DNA of 37,286 nucleotides, from assembly GCA_947177185.1 (NCBI GenBank), contig CAMWTJ010000016.1, forward strand, positions 1 through 37,286. The letters are read 5' to 3'. Under the pieces are notes generated by a model. That model was given only the letters and a program-made list of their open reading frames with translations, had not been told where the DNA came from and made no database searches. This DNA comes from an uncultured Porphyromonadaceae bacterium (lineage in GTDB: Bacteria; Bacteroidota; Bacteroidia; Bacteroidales; Muribaculaceae). This document shows, piece after piece, positions 23,603-32,525 of the stretch; within the stretch, counting starts at the first letter, position 1, and each line of letters begins with the position of its first letter. The position numbers and the translations under genes were made by a program.

Positions 23603-25528
23603 ATGAAAAAAGGTTTACTATTTGTATTAGCGGCCGCTTTAGGCGCCGCGCCCGCATGGGCTCTGAAGGCCGGTTTCGCGTCGACGCAGGGCGAAACCAC
23701 AGCCTACAGCTGCGGATTCGACTCCCCCGACGAAATGGAGGGATGGAACATGGCCGGATGGCGCCTCACCGCCAACGTGTCGCTCGACCAGGCCGATCTC
23801 AAGCCCTTTTCGTCCATCAACCCCGCAAGCGTGACATCGGCCGCCTGCATCGACCAGTTCAAGCAGCAGGACGAGGCCATGGTATCGCCCGAGATACTCG
23901 TGCCCGACGGAGGACGCCTGCGCTTCTACGCCGCGTTCAACGAGCTGTTCGGCATCTGGGGCCACATGGAGGTGAGCGTGATCGACGGCTCCGAGCGCAA
24001 ACTACTGCTCAACAGCTTCCTGTGGAGTCAGGAGGACGGCAACGACGCGTCGCGCTGGCTGCCCTTCAGCTACGACCTCTCGGCCTACGCCGGCCGCAAG
24101 GTGCGCATTGAGTTCCGCTACCTCAACACCAACGGCGGCGACAACGTGTATATCGACGACATGACCATAGGCGCGCCCGACACATCGCCCGAGGCCACCA
24201 TCACCATAGCCGAGGGCGCATCCGTGCAGTTCACCGACCTCAGCGAGGGCGCCGCGTCCTGGAGCTGGAGCTTCCCGGGCGGCACTCCCGAAGAAAGCAG
24301 CGAGCAGAACCCCACCGTGCGCTACAACACGCCCGGCACCTACGACGTGACACTGACCGTGGCCGACGCATCCGGCGCCACTGCCACCGCCACACGCACA
24401 GCCTACGTGCAGGTGAAAGCGCAGGCGCCGCTGGCACACATAGGTCTGCCCGAAGGCTGCTACATGTCGCCCTGGACCATGTGCTACGTGCCGCTCGGCA
24501 CACCCGTGCGCTTCACCGACCGCAGCGAAGGCAACCCCACCGAATGGCTGTGGACCCTGCCCGGCACATCCACTCCCACATCCACCGAGCAGCACCCCAC
24601 CGTCACCTACACCGAAGAGGGCACCCACTCGCTCAGCCTGCGCGCAGGCAACGCCGTGGGCAGCACCATCGACGAATACCGCGACGCCATACAGGCCGGC
24701 GGCTCGCAATACGTGTGGAACATCGCGCCTGAGGAAAGCCACGAAATAGCGGCCATAGCCATGGGATGGTACGGCAACTACGGCGGCAGCAACTTCCTCG
24801 GCCTCGGCGAGTTCGCAGAGCGATTCGACGGCCCCGCCGCCGACGCCACAATCGACGCCGTGCAGGCTTATTTCGAAAAGGTGACACACGTGGCCGCAAG
24901 CGCCGACACCCCCATAAAGGTGAGCATACGCAAGGCCGACGCCGAAGGCGGCATGCCCGGCACAGTGCTCGGCGAAACCTCGCTGCCCGCGAGCGAACTC
25001 GTCGACGGCTACTCCAACTACGACGCCACCACCTTTGCCTTCGACACACCCGTCAGCATTGCCGCCGGCGAAGCCTTCTTCGTGGTGATAGGTCCCTTCC
25101 CCAACGCCGAAGGCGAAAGCTACTACGATGTGGACGACATAGCGCTGTACTGCTCGCCGCGACGCGACGCCGACAAGGGCGGACACTCCACAGCCTACCA
25201 TTTCGCCTACGACGAGGACGAAAACTACAACTACCTCACCACCGGCAAGTGGACACACCAGTCCGACGAACTCATCTCGATGGCCCTCAGCCCCAATATC
25301 ACCTTCGAAAAGAAAGAAGCCGGCATAGCCGACGTGACGGCCGACGCCGCCACCGGCATCGACGTAAGACGCGACGGCGACTGCATCGTAGTGGCCGGCG
25401 AGGCAGCCGTCTACTCCACGGCCGGCACCCTCGTGGCCCGCGGCGAAGAACGCATCTACATCGGCGCGCTCGCTCCGGGTGTCTACGTGGTGCGCACAGC
25501 CGCCGGAGCCGCCAAGATAGTGCTCTGA
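23603..25528 (+). CDS. Secreted PKD-domain protein with T9SS-like C-terminal sorting domain
   Basis: A 641-residue secreted protein: signal peptide 1-20 (ending APAWA). A jelly-roll domain of the cleaved-adhesin/choice-of-anchor type follows (about 35-190, opening FDSPDEMEGW and closing VYIDDMTIG), then two PKD domains (about 195-275 with ASWSWSFPGG and TYDVTLTVAD; about 285-370 with TEWLWTLPGT), and a further beta-rich domain (about 375-560). The C-terminal 65 residues end in LAPGVYVVRTAAGAAKIVL, the pattern of type-A C-terminal sorting domains of the type IX secretion system. It may bind carbohydrate or protein at the surface. The ATG at 23603 was chosen over an upstream TTG. It is divergent from the Sus-like operon and may be co-regulated. 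No catalytic domain was recognised. Confidence 0.8.
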   Translation: MKKGLLFVLAAALGAAPAWALKAGFASTQGETTAYSCGFDSPDEMEGWNMAGWRLTANVSLDQADLKPFSSINPASVTSAACIDQFKQQDEAMVSPEILVPDGGRLRFYAAFNELFGIWGHMEVSVIDGSERKLLLNSFLWSQEDGNDASRWLPFSYDLSAYAGRKVRIEFRYLNTNGGDNVYIDDMTIGAPDTSPEATITIAEGASVQFTDLSEGAASWSWSFPGGTPEESSEQNPTVRYNTPGTYDVTLTVADASGATATATRTAYVQVKAQAPLAHIGLPEGCYMSPWTMCYVPLGTPVRFTDRSEGNPTEWLWTLPGTSTPTSTEQHPTVTYTEEGTHSLSLRAGNAVGSTIDEYRDAIQAGGSQYVWNIAPEESHEIAAIAMGWYGNYGGSNFLGLGEFAERFDGPAADATIDAVQAYFEKVTHVAASADTPIKVSIRKADAEGGMPGTVLGETSLPASELVDGYSNYDATTFAFDTPVSIAAGEAFFVVIGPFPNAEGESYYDVDDIALYCSPRRDADKGGHSTAYHFAYDEDENYNYLTTGKWTHQSDELISMALSPNITFEKKEAGIADVTADAATGIDVRRDGDCIVVAGEAAVYSTAGTLVARGEERIYIGALAPGVYVVRTAAGAAKIVL

Positions 25529-25550
25529 GCGCCCATTCGCCCTCACACAT

Positions 25551-25591
25551 AAAAAATGCGCGTCGCTGAAAGTTGCGGCGCGCATTTTTTT
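25551..25591. terminator. Bidirectional terminator between the PKD-protein gene and the GNAT-like gene
   Basis: A 16-bp stem (25551-25566 with 25575-25590, one G-U pair) with an 8-base loop, flanked by A6 on the left and T7 on the right. It serves both convergent transcripts. Confidence 0.88.
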
Positions 25592-25609
25592 ATGATGCCG
25601 TGGTTGCGG

Positions 25610-26554
25610 CTACAGCTCCAGCACGAACGACTGATACAGCGTGCAGCGGCCGCCGAGGCGCGACTTGTGCGAGTCGAGAGCGGCATTGAGCACACGCCCG
25701 CCCTGCTCCGTGGATATTCCGAAATCAAACCACTCCATGCCTTCGCACTCACAGTCCATGATATGGCTGTAGAGCGCGGGCAGAAGCCGCATGGCGCGTG
25801 CGCGCGGCGAAGCCGCGATGTACTGGGCGTGGGCCACGGTGCCGCAGCGGTACACCACCACGCCGGCTTCCATACGGCCGTCGGCCACAGCCGCATACAG
25901 GCGTATATTGTCGGGAAAACGGTCGCGGAGCATGCGCATCTCGGCCAGGGTGTGCACGGGGCGAGTTTCGTGGCGCGAGGCGAGCACCTCTTCAAGTATG
26001 GCCCAGAAGGCCTCGAAATCGTGGCTCGGACCAAGGCTCACGCCGGCGCGGCGCACGGCGCTCACGGCGCTCTTGCTGCCGCGGTCGAGCAGCGGCGCGC
26101 GGCGCAGCGCCACCGTGGCGGAAGCGCCGCAGGCGTCCATACGCGCGCCGAGGCGCCAGAGGGCGTACACATCGTCCTCGGCGGGATAGCGGTGATAGAT
26201 GTGCGGCACAGGCCTGTACACGAGGCGGTGCAGCCCCTCGGCGCGCATGTGGTCCGTGAGCGCGTCGAACAGCTCGAGCATCGTTTCTGTGGAAAAATGC
26301 CTGGGCGGAGTCAGCCATCCGCCGTAGGTGAGGCCGCGGTGGCTTGCGAGCGTGCCGTCGGACTCCACATTTGCCGGCAGCAGAGCCACAATGCGGCCTC
26401 CGGCCGAGGCACGCGCCACCAGCGAGTGGTCGCGGAAGCGGTCGGCGTGATAGTCCATATAGCCGCGGCAGTGCAGAAACGTGGCGTTGCGCGATTCCAT
26501 AGCGAAGGCATCCCACGCGGGCTGCATGGCCGGAGTGTAGCGCTCAATGATCAT
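25610..26554 (-). CDS. GNAT/FemAB-like acyltransferase (BioF2-like acetyltransferase domain)
   Basis: A 314-residue cytosolic protein with two GNAT-like halves. The N-terminal half has WDAFAMESRNATFLHCRGYMDYHADRF and SHRGLTYGGWLTPP. The C-terminal half has LYAAVADGRMEAGVVVYRCG, TVAHAQYIAASPRARAM, and a closing WFDFGISTEQGGRVLNAAL. This layout matches the FemAB/BioF2-like acetyltransferase group common in Bacteroidota, often found near surface-polysaccharide genes. The acyl donor and substrate are unknown. Its start overlaps the upstream TsaC-type gene (ATGA at 26551-26554), and it is the last gene of its operon. Confidence 0.75.
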   Translation of the reverse strand: MIIERYTPAMQPAWDAFAMESRNATFLHCRGYMDYHADRFRDHSLVARASAGGRIVALLPANVESDGTLASHRGLTYGGWLTPPRHFSTETMLELFDALTDHMRAEGLHRLVYRPVPHIYHRYPAEDDVYALWRLGARMDACGASATVALRRAPLLDRGSKSAVSAVRRAGVSLGPSHDFEAFWAILEEVLASRHETRPVHTLAEMRMLRDRFPDNIRLYAAVADGRMEAGVVVYRCGTVAHAQYIAASPRARAMRLLPALYSHIMDCECEGMEWFDFGISTEQGGRVLNAALDSHKSRLGGRCTLYQSFVLEL

Positions 26555-27159
26555 GGCTCGAACACGGCTGCGCCCTCGCGCACCACTTCGGGCGCGGAGC
26601 TGTCGGTGAGGTCGACTATGGTGGAGCCTACGGTGCCGCCGTGGCCGCCGTCAATGAGCAGCTCGGCCTGCGAGGCATAGTGCATGGCTATGCTTTCGGG
26701 CTCCACGAGCTCGTCGGGGTCGTCGAGCCTGACGGATGTGCACAGCAGCGGGCCGCCGAGCTCCTCGGCCAGCGCGCGTGCGATGGCATTGTCGGGCACA
26801 CGCAGCCCTATGGTCTTGCGCCCGCGGAACACCTTGGGCAGGCGCAGCGCGGCGGGCAGCAGAAATGTGAACGGGCCGGGCAGGCAACGGCGCAGCACGG
26901 AGAAGGCGCGGTTGTCGATGCGCACGTATTCCGACGCCTGGCTAAGGTCGGCACACAGCAGCGACAGGGGTTGCGTTTCGGGCTCAATGCCCTTTATGCG
27001 GCACATGCGCTCTATGGCGCGGTGGTTGAGGGCGTCGCAGCCCAGGGCATACAGCGTGTCGGTGGGAAACACCAGCGTGCCGCCATCGCGCAGCGTGCGC
27101 GCGGCCTCCGCTATATAGCGCCCGTCGGGACGGTCCGAGTAAAGTTTCAGAATCTTCAT
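26551..27159 (-). CDS. L-threonylcarbamoyladenylate synthase (TsaC/Sua5/YrdC family)
   Basis: A 202-residue enzyme that makes threonylcarbamoyl-AMP from threonine, bicarbonate and ATP for the t6A37 modification of tRNAs decoding ANN. The YrdC fold is clear: LRDGGTLVFPTDTLYALGCDA, the KGIEPETQPLSLLCADLSQAS motif with the conserved Lys, PGPFTFLLPA, TIGLRVPDNAIARAL and GGTVGSTIVDLTD. The length fits the short, single-domain TsaC/YciO-like group without the Sua5 extension. A YciO-type paralogue is possible because the group is hard to separate by eye. It overlaps both neighbours by 4 bp. Confidence 0.9.
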   Translation of the reverse strand: MKILKLYSDRPDGRYIAEAARTLRDGGTLVFPTDTLYALGCDALNHRAIERMCRIKGIEPETQPLSLLCADLSQASEYVRIDNRAFSVLRRCLPGPFTFLLPAALRLPKVFRGRKTIGLRVPDNAIARALAEELGGPLLCTSVRLDDPDELVEPESIAMHYASQAELLIDGGHGGTVGSTIVDLTDSSAPEVVREGAAVFEP

Positions 27160-27827
27160 CCGAGAGGAGAATATGTGTTCACTACAATATGGCGCGCCGA
27201 CGCATACTGCTCGAGCAGACGCGTCATCAGTGCCTCGAAGTCGGCCTCGGACATCTCCGACGGGCCGTACATATTGACCGTCATGAGCAGACGCCCGGTG
27301 GCGGGACTCATCTTCGTGCGGTCGTTGTCGCTGGTGGGCGTGCCTATGCCGCCCACGGCATCACGCCACACCGGCAGCCCCTCTATGTTGAGCATGCCGC
27401 GCCCTATGGCCTCGTAAGGTTCGCCTGCGCGGCCGCGGCCCAGGCATATGGACGGGCCGCTTACGGCGTCGGCGTCGAAGCCGCCTATGCTGTGGCCCGA
27501 GCGCAGCGACAGCAGGTTTATCAGATCCACCAGCGCCGTGGTGCGATACAGTTCCAGCCCCTTGACAGCGCGCCTGGTGAGAGCCTCGGCCGACGGACGG
27601 TATCGGTTGGGGTCCTTGCCCAGCGCCTTGTAGGCCGCGCGGGTGGCCGCCACGGCCGGGCGCTTGTTGACGGCTTCCATGGGCATGGCGGCAAGCTCGG
27701 AGCATGCCTGCGTAAGCTCGGCCCACAGCTCGTCGCCTGTGGGGGCGTTGCTCACCTCGGCTTCCACCACCATCACTTTCAGGTCGGGCGCCGCCGCCCG
27801 TATCTCGTCGGAAAAACTCACTTCCAT
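27156..27827 (-). CDS. B3/B4 domain protein (PheRS beta-like editing domain)
   Basis: A 223-residue protein matching the stand-alone B3/B4 domain family, related to the editing domain of phenylalanyl-tRNA synthetase beta. Seen: the N-terminal strand LKVMVVEAEVSNAP, NKRPAVAATRAAYKALGKDPNRYRPSAEAL, then LVDLINLLSLRSGHSIGGFD and the C-terminal GRLLMTVNMYGPSEMSE. The word YKALGKDPNRYRPSAEAL is strongly diagnostic. Members are proposed to act on aminoacyl-tRNA or amino acids, but the activity is not established. It starts 37 bp after ribF and its end overlaps the TsaC-type gene by 4 bp, so it shares an operon with another tRNA-related enzyme. Confidence 0.85.
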   Translation of the reverse strand: MEVSFSDEIRAAAPDLKVMVVEAEVSNAPTGDELWAELTQACSELAAMPMEAVNKRPAVAATRAAYKALGKDPNRYRPSAEALTRRAVKGLELYRTTALVDLINLLSLRSGHSIGGFDADAVSGPSICLGRGRAGEPYEAIGRGMLNIEGLPVWRDAVGGIGTPTSDNDRTKMSPATGRLLMTVNMYGPSEMSEADFEALMTRLLEQYASARHIVVNTYSPLG

Positions 27828-27864
27828 AGCTACACGCGTATATTATATAATGTCAGATATTCGT

Positions 27865-28767
27865 CTATTGCATGCGGCGGCTTATCTCCGCCATATCTCT
27901 CTCGAGCTGCGCCTTAAGTTCCTGTGGCGAGGCGAATCGGCGCTCGTCGCGCAGCCGCCGGCGAAACTCCAGCGTCATGCGCCGTCCATACATGTCGGCG
28001 TCGGCGCCTATCAGGTGCGCCTCCACCGACAGCGGCGCGTCGGCTCTGTGGTCGACCGTCGGACGGCGTCCGATGTTGACCATGGCCGGCCAGCGTCCCA
28101 GGCCGTCGACCGTGGCATCGGCCTCATACACGCCCGCTGCAGGCAGCAGCTTGCACGGGTCAGGCTGCAGGTTGGCCGTGGGAAAACCGAGCGTGCGGCC
28201 CAGACGGCGTCCGTGCACCACGGTGCCGCTCACGCTGTACGGGCGGTCGAGCAGTTCGGCCGCGGCAGCCACATCGCCGGCCACTATGAGGCGGCGTATG
28301 GCCGTCGACGACGCCGTGACGGCTCCTACAGCCAGCGGCGACACATGCACCACACGCATGCCGAGCGTGCGTCCCAGCTCGTCGTAGGCCTCGCGCTCGC
28401 GCGGGCCGTCGCAGCCGAAACGGTTGTCGTAGCCCATCACCATGGTGCCCACGCCGTCGTCGGCACACAGCCGGCGCAGAAAGTCGCCGGCCGACACGCC
28501 GCGCATCTCGGCGAACGAGAGCATGCGCACCTCGGCGTCGGGCAGAAAAGCGCGTATGAGCGCCTCTTTCTCTTCAGGGGTGGTAAGCAGCCGCGGGGCC
28601 TCGTCGGGGCGGAGCACCGACACGGGATGCTCTCTGAAGGTCAGCACCACGGGATGGCCTCCGCGCGCACGCGCGCACTCGGCCACAGTGTGCATTATGT
28701 CGCGGTGTCCGAGGTGCACGCCGTCGAACATGCCCACGGCAGCTGCATTGGCACACGCGCCGCTCAT
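27865..28767 (-). CDS. ribF: Bifunctional riboflavin kinase / FAD synthetase
   Basis: A 300-residue enzyme that phosphorylates riboflavin to FMN and adenylylates FMN to FAD. N-terminal nucleotidyltransferase: GMFDGVHLGH (12-21) with the HxGH-type signature and the ISSTxxR-like TASSTAIRRLI. C-terminal flavokinase: GTVVHGRRLGRTLGFPTANL with the GFPTAN motif, then GVYEADATVDG and AHLIGADADMYGRRMTLEF. The N-terminus is short; most relatives have about ten more residues before the first strand. The start overlaps the HAD gene stop by 3 bp. Confidence 0.95.
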   Translation of the reverse strand: MSGACANAAAVGMFDGVHLGHRDIMHTVAECARARGGHPVVLTFREHPVSVLRPDEAPRLLTTPEEKEALIRAFLPDAEVRMLSFAEMRGVSAGDFLRRLCADDGVGTMVMGYDNRFGCDGPREREAYDELGRTLGMRVVHVSPLAVGAVTASSTAIRRLIVAGDVAAAAELLDRPYSVSGTVVHGRRLGRTLGFPTANLQPDPCKLLPAAGVYEADATVDGLGRWPAMVNIGRRPTVDHRADAPLSVEAHLIGADADMYGRRMTLEFRRRLRDERRFASPQELKAQLERDMAEISRRMQ

Positions 28768-29399
28768 AGCGCAAGCTCCTTTTTCAGTATGTCGGAAAAC
28801 TCGCGGCCCGGCTCTACCTGCAGCCCGCGGAAGCCGAGCGCGCAGGCAGCCTCCACGTTGGCGCGGCTGTCGTCGAGAAAGGCGGTTTCGCAGGCCCGTA
28901 TGCCGAGCGTGCGCTCTGCATATCGGAAAATCTCGGCCGAAGGCTTCAGCGCACGGGCCTCGAAGGAGGTGACCACGCCGTCGAAATAGTCGTTCAGCTC
29001 ACGCCCGTCGGCGCGGAACGACGATGCGATGCGCGAGTGCCACATCACGGCGTTGGTGTTGCTCAGCAGATACACGCCGTAGCGCTTGCGCAGCTCGAGC
29101 AGACAGCGCAGACGCTCCATGGGGATGCCGATCAGAAAAGCATTGAACGCGCGGTCTATCTGTTCGTCGCTCACACGCTTGCCGTCGGCGCCCATCAGCG
29201 CACGCACCTGCGCGTGAAACTCGTCGGGGCCTATAGCGCCCGCCTCAAGAGCTTCGAAAGGCCCTTTCTGGCCATAATCGCCCAGGAACTCCCCGGCATT
29301 TTTCATGCCGAGCCGCTCGAACGAGCGGATGCAGCGCGCGCGGTCTATGTCCATGATGACGCCTCCGAGATCGAAAAGCAAATTCTTGATTTCAGCCAT
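28764..29399 (-). CDS. HAD-superfamily hydrolase, subfamily IA
   Basis: A 211-residue cytosolic phosphatase-like enzyme. HAD motifs in order: I LLFDLGGVIMDID (nucleophile Asp near residue 9), II LLSNTN (Ser/Thr), III with Lys in RALKPSAEIF, and IV TAFLDDSRANVEAA. The helical cap between I and II is the small C1 type, as in the YihX and epoxide-hydrolase-like members. Likely a sugar- or nucleotide-phosphate phosphatase; no substrate can be read. Start at 29399 (MAEIKNLLFD) was chosen because the open frame further upstream has no HAD similarity and crosses the promoter. First gene of the HAD-ribF-B3/B4-tsaC-GNAT operon. Confidence 0.9.
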   Translation of the reverse strand: MAEIKNLLFDLGGVIMDIDRARCIRSFERLGMKNAGEFLGDYGQKGPFEALEAGAIGPDEFHAQVRALMGADGKRVSDEQIDRAFNAFLIGIPMERLRCLLELRKRYGVYLLSNTNAVMWHSRIASSFRADGRELNDYFDGVVTSFEARALKPSAEIFRYAERTLGIRACETAFLDDSRANVEAACALGFRGLQVEPGREFSDILKKELAL

Positions 29400-29420
29400 A
29401 TGAATTCTGTAATAATCACG

Positions 29421-29428
29421 CAAAATTA
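29421..29428 (-). promoter_or_regulatory. -7 element TAATTTTG of the HAD-ribF operon
   Basis: On the minus strand the bases read TAATTTTGC, an exact consensus match, 21 bp before the HAD start codon. No clear -33 element was seen. Confidence 0.6.
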
Positions 29429-29481
29429 CACAAAATCCGCGACATAAGAGCGCTAAGAGCCTGTAAGATTTGACGCCGGGC

Positions 29482-29934
29482 CTAAAGGGCGAGTATCTGC
29501 GGGGCGTGTTCCTTAGTCTTGATGGCTTTCGGGCCGAAAATATGCTCGATGGTGCCGTCGGGGCCCACGAGGAAGGTGGTGCGCAGTGTGCCCATGTATT
29601 TGCGTCCGCACATGGTCTTCTCGCCCCACACGCCCATAGCCTCCTGGAGCTTGTGGTCGGTGTCGGCAATCAGAGTGAAGGGCAGCGCGTGCTTGTCGAT
29701 AAAGCGGCGGTGCGACGCCTCGCTGTCGGAGCTCACTCCCACCACAGCGTAGCCGCGTGCGGCGAGCTCGTCCATATGGTCGCGCAGCGAGCAGGCCTCG
29801 GCCGTGCATCCGGGCGTGTTGTCCTTGGGATAAAAATACAGCACCAGTTTCCGGCCTGCGAAATCGGCCAGTTTCACTTCATTTCCGTTTTGGTCTGTGC
29901 CCAGCGTTGCGGGCACCTTGTCGCCTACGTTCAT
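29482..29934 (-). CDS. bcp: Thioredoxin-dependent thiol peroxidase (Bcp-type peroxiredoxin)
   Basis: A 150-residue peroxiredoxin that reduces hydroperoxides with thioredoxin. The catalytic motif YPKDNTPGCTAEACSLRD holds the peroxidatic Cys 43 and a resolving Cys 48 five residues later, the classic atypical 2-Cys Bcp/PrxQ pattern. GYAVVGVSSDSEASHRRFIDKH and the C-terminal TTFLVGPDGTIEHIF complete the fold. The length is typical. It starts 8 bp after recX and is the last gene of its operon; the HAD promoter lies just downstream. Confidence 0.95.
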   Translation of the reverse strand: MNVGDKVPATLGTDQNGNEVKLADFAGRKLVLYFYPKDNTPGCTAEACSLRDHMDELAARGYAVVGVSSDSEASHRRFIDKHALPFTLIADTDHKLQEAMGVWGEKTMCGRKYMGTLRTTFLVGPDGTIEHIFGPKAIKTKEHAPQILAL

Positions 29935-29942
29935 AATATGTA

Positions 29943-30422
29943 TTATTTAAGAGTCTGTTCCTTCAGACGGCGCACGGCTGCCGTTATTGCCTCAATCTCG
30001 AAGCCTCGCGACGCCGCGAAGCGAAACAGCCGCGTGCGCCCTTCGTAGGTGGCTGCCGTGTCGGGGCCGAGAGCCCGCGCCTTGGCCTGCAGCAGCGCCA
30101 GCAGCCCTGCGGCATAGTCGTCCGGCGATATCTGCTCCATGGCCTCGGCGGCCACACCGCGGTCTATGCGCTTTGCAGCAAGCGCGGCGGCTATCTTGCG
30201 GCGTCCCCAGCGCGCGGCGGCTTTCTGCCGCACAAAGGCGCGCGCATAGCGGTTGTCGTCGACAAAACGCGCCTCGGTCAGCCGGCGCAGTATGGCGTCG
30301 GCATCGGCGCTCCCGACTCCGTGGCGCCGCATGCGCTCACGCAGCTCCGAGGCGCAGTATTCCGCGCGCGAGCAGGCGTCGGCCATGCGGCTGTAGGCTT
30401 CGTCGGGAGTCCAGATTTTCAT
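29943..30422 (-). CDS. recX: RecX family regulatory protein
   Basis: A 159-residue protein made of tandem three-helix repeats. The RecX pattern is seen: CSRAEYCASELRERMRRHGV, ILRRLTEARFVDDNRYARAFVRQKA and RWGRRKIAAALAAKRID. RecX inhibits RecA filament extension. The start overlaps the prmC end by 4 bp (30419-30422). There is no recA beside it. The window does hold recF in a separate operon. Confidence 0.9.
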   Translation of the reverse strand: MKIWTPDEAYSRMADACSRAEYCASELRERMRRHGVGSADADAILRRLTEARFVDDNRYARAFVRQKAAARWGRRKIAAALAAKRIDRGVAAEAMEQISPDDYAAGLLALLQAKARALGPDTAATYEGRTRLFRFAASRGFEIEAITAAVRRLKEQTLK

Positions 30423-31279
30423 CGCTGCGGCAGTGTGGCCGAGGCATACCGCATGCGGCGGTACATGTCGCGGTCGAGTTCCACATCCGTGTAGCCGAGC
30501 TCGCGCAGCAGGTCGGCCGTGGCGTCGGCATACAGCGAGTTTATCTCAAAAAACAGCCTGCCGCCCGGCACAAGGGCCGACTGCGCATATACGGCCACCG
30601 CACGGTAGAATCGCAGGGGGTCGTCGTCGGGAACAAACAGCGCCAGCGACGGCTCGTGAAGCAGCACGCGGTCGTCCATCAGCTCGGCCTCGCTGCGGGC
30701 TATGTAGGGCGGGTTCGACACCACTATGTCGTAGCGCGGCGATGCCGGAGCAGGCATGCACAGGGCGTCGGCCTCGAAAAATGTCACTTTGGCGCCGGTG
30801 TCGGCGGCATTGCGCCGCGCCACGCCGAGCGCCGCGGCACTGATGTCGCACGCCTCGACGTCGGCAAACGGCAGCGTGCGCGCCAGCGCTATGGCTATGC
30901 ATCCGCTGCCGGTGCACACGTCGAGCACGCGCAGGTCGGAGCGTCCGCGGGCGGCATCGACCACGCGGTCCACGAGCCCCTCGGTTTCGGGGCGCGGTAT
31001 GAGCACGTCGGGCGTGACGTGCAGGTCCATCCCGTAGAAGCGGGCCACGCCCACCACGTACTGCACGGGCTCGCCGCCCTCGGCCACGCGCCGCGCCATG
31101 CCCGTAAGGCGCTCGACGGTGAAATCCTCCAGCGTGCGGTCGCCGTCGGCAGCTATAGCCACCGGCGAAAAGCCGCCGCCGTCCTCAAGTATTATCCGGG
31201 CCGTGGCATCGGCCTCGCGCGGGTCGAGTGCCGAGGCAAGTATATCGCGCAACGCGCGTCGCAGGCAGGAGAGAGTCAT
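30419..31279 (-). CDS. prmC: Release factor glutamine N5-methyltransferase
   Basis: A 286-residue SAM-dependent enzyme that methylates the Gln of the GGQ motif in RF1 and RF2. It has the N-terminal helical domain and the LIPRPETEGLVDRVV segment. The SAM-binding motif DVCTGSGCIAIALA and the catalytic SNPPYIARSE with NPPY also match. The start was placed at ATG 31279 (MTLSCLRRALRD). The frame continues upstream into the obgE gene with arginine-rich sequence that is not family-like. The gap to the obgE stop is 5 bp. Confidence 0.94.
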   Translation of the reverse strand: MTLSCLRRALRDILASALDPREADATARIILEDGGGFSPVAIAADGDRTLEDFTVERLTGMARRVAEGGEPVQYVVGVARFYGMDLHVTPDVLIPRPETEGLVDRVVDAARGRSDLRVLDVCTGSGCIAIALARTLPFADVEACDISAAALGVARRNAADTGAKVTFFEADALCMPAPASPRYDIVVSNPPYIARSEAELMDDRVLLHEPSLALFVPDDDPLRFYRAVAVYAQSALVPGGRLFFEINSLYADATADLLRELGYTDVELDRDMYRRMRYASATLPQR

Positions 31280-31284
31280 GGCTG

Positions 31285-32496
31285 TCAGTCTTCGGATTCC
31301 ACGTCTTCGTCCCACGGATAGAATCCGTCGTCGTCGTCCTCGTCCTCGCCCCATGTGGCGGGGTCGATGTGGCGGAGGTCCTCGGCTTCCTCTTCCTCCT
31401 CGGCGGTAGGCTCATACTGGAATATGAACTCGTCTTCCTCGCGCACGCGGTGATTGTCGTCGAGGGGTCCGCGCGCTATGTCGGGAGTGGCCAGGCGGTT
31501 GTTTTCGTCGGTTATGGCGCGCCACAGCAGGTCTTTGAGCTCGGTGATGCCCTGCCCTGTCACGGCCGATATAAACACATGGGGCACATCGTCGGGCAGC
31601 GTTTTCTCCATTTCCTCGCGCAGCTCGTCGTCGAGCATGTCGCTTTTGCTCACGGCGAGTATGCGGTGCTTGTCGTCGAGCTGCGGATTAAACTGGCGCA
31701 GCTCGCGGAGCAGTATCTCGTACTGGGTCTTGATGTCGTCGGCATCGGCGGGCACCATAAACAGCAACACGGCATTTCGCTCGATATGCCGCAGGAAGCG
31801 CAGTCCGAGGCCCTTGCCCTCGCTCGCGCCCTCGATAATGCCCGGGATGTCGGCCATCACGAACGAGCGGTTGTCGCGGTAGCTCACGATGCCTATCTGC
31901 GGCTCCATGGTGGTGAAGGGATAGTCGGCTATCTTCGGACGCGCCGCGCTCACAGCCGAGAGCAGCGTGCTCTTGCCGGCGTTGGGAAATCCCACCAGGC
32001 CCACATCGGCCAGCAGCTTCAGCTCCAGCACCACGCTTTTCTCGATAGCGGGCTCGCCGGGCTGCGCGTAGCGCGGCGTGCGGTTGGTCGAGCTCTTGAA
32101 ATGCCAGTTGCCGAGGCCGCCGCGTCCGCCGCGCAGCAGCTTCACGAGCTGTCCGTCGTCGGTCACCTCGGCCAGATATTCGCCGGTTTCGGCGTCGTAC
32201 ACCACAGTGCCGCACGGTACGTCGATGGTGATGTCTTCTCCGTCTTTTCCGAAGCTGCGTCCGGCGCCTCCGCTCTCGCCGTTGCCGGCGAAGATGTGGC
32301 GTCGGTATTTGAGCGGCAGGAGTGTCCACATGTTGCGGTTGCCACGCAGTATGATGTGGCCGCCGCGTCCGCCGTCGCCGCCGTCGGGACCGCCTTTGGG
32401 CACGTATTTGGCGCGGTGGAAATGGCGCGAGCCGGCGCCACCCTTGCCCGAGCGGCAAAGTATTTTCACATAATCTATAAAGTTGGAATCAGCCAT
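31285..32496 (-). CDS. obgE: GTPase ObgE/CgtA
   Basis: A 403-residue ribosome-associated GTPase acting in 50S maturation and stress signalling. It has the N-terminal glycine-rich Obg fold ([20 protein letters not shown], then [14 protein letters not shown]), then the G domain: G1 GFPNAGKST, switch [11 protein letters not shown]3 [10 protein letters not shown] and the SKSD-type G4. The C-terminal extension past about residue 345 is very acidic ([15 protein letters not shown]), a variable tail replacing the OCT domain. It follows the nucleotidyltransferase gene by 29 bp without its own promoter motif, so it is probably in that operon. Confidence 0.96.
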   Translation of the reverse strand: MADSNFIDYVKILCRSGKGGAGSRHFHRAKYVPKGGPDGGDGGRGGHIILRGNRNMWTLLPLKYRRHIFAGNGESGGAGRSFGKDGEDITIDVPCGTVVYDAETGEYLAEVTDDGQLVKLLRGGRGGLGNWHFKSSTNRTPRYAQPGEPAIEKSVVLELKLLADVGLVGFPNAGKSTLLSAVSAARPKIADYPFTTMEPQIGIVSYRDNRSFVMADIPGIIEGASEGKGLGLRFLRHIERNAVLLFMVPADADDIKTQYEILLRELRQFNPQLDDKHRILAVSKSDMLDDELREEMEKTLPDDVPHVFISAVTGQGITELKDLLWRAITDENNRLATPDIARGPLDDNHRVREEDEFIFQYEPTAEEEEEAEDLRHIDPATWGEDEDDDDGFYPWDEDVESED

Positions 32497-32525
32497 GGTT
32501 ATGAGGGTTTTGGAGAAGAGGTAGT

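Noticed and set aside
29400-29669. 90-residue N-terminal extension of the HAD hydrolase
   Set aside because: The extension runs through the predicted promoter and the end of the bcp gene, and HAD proteins begin at the MAEIKNLLFDLGG position.
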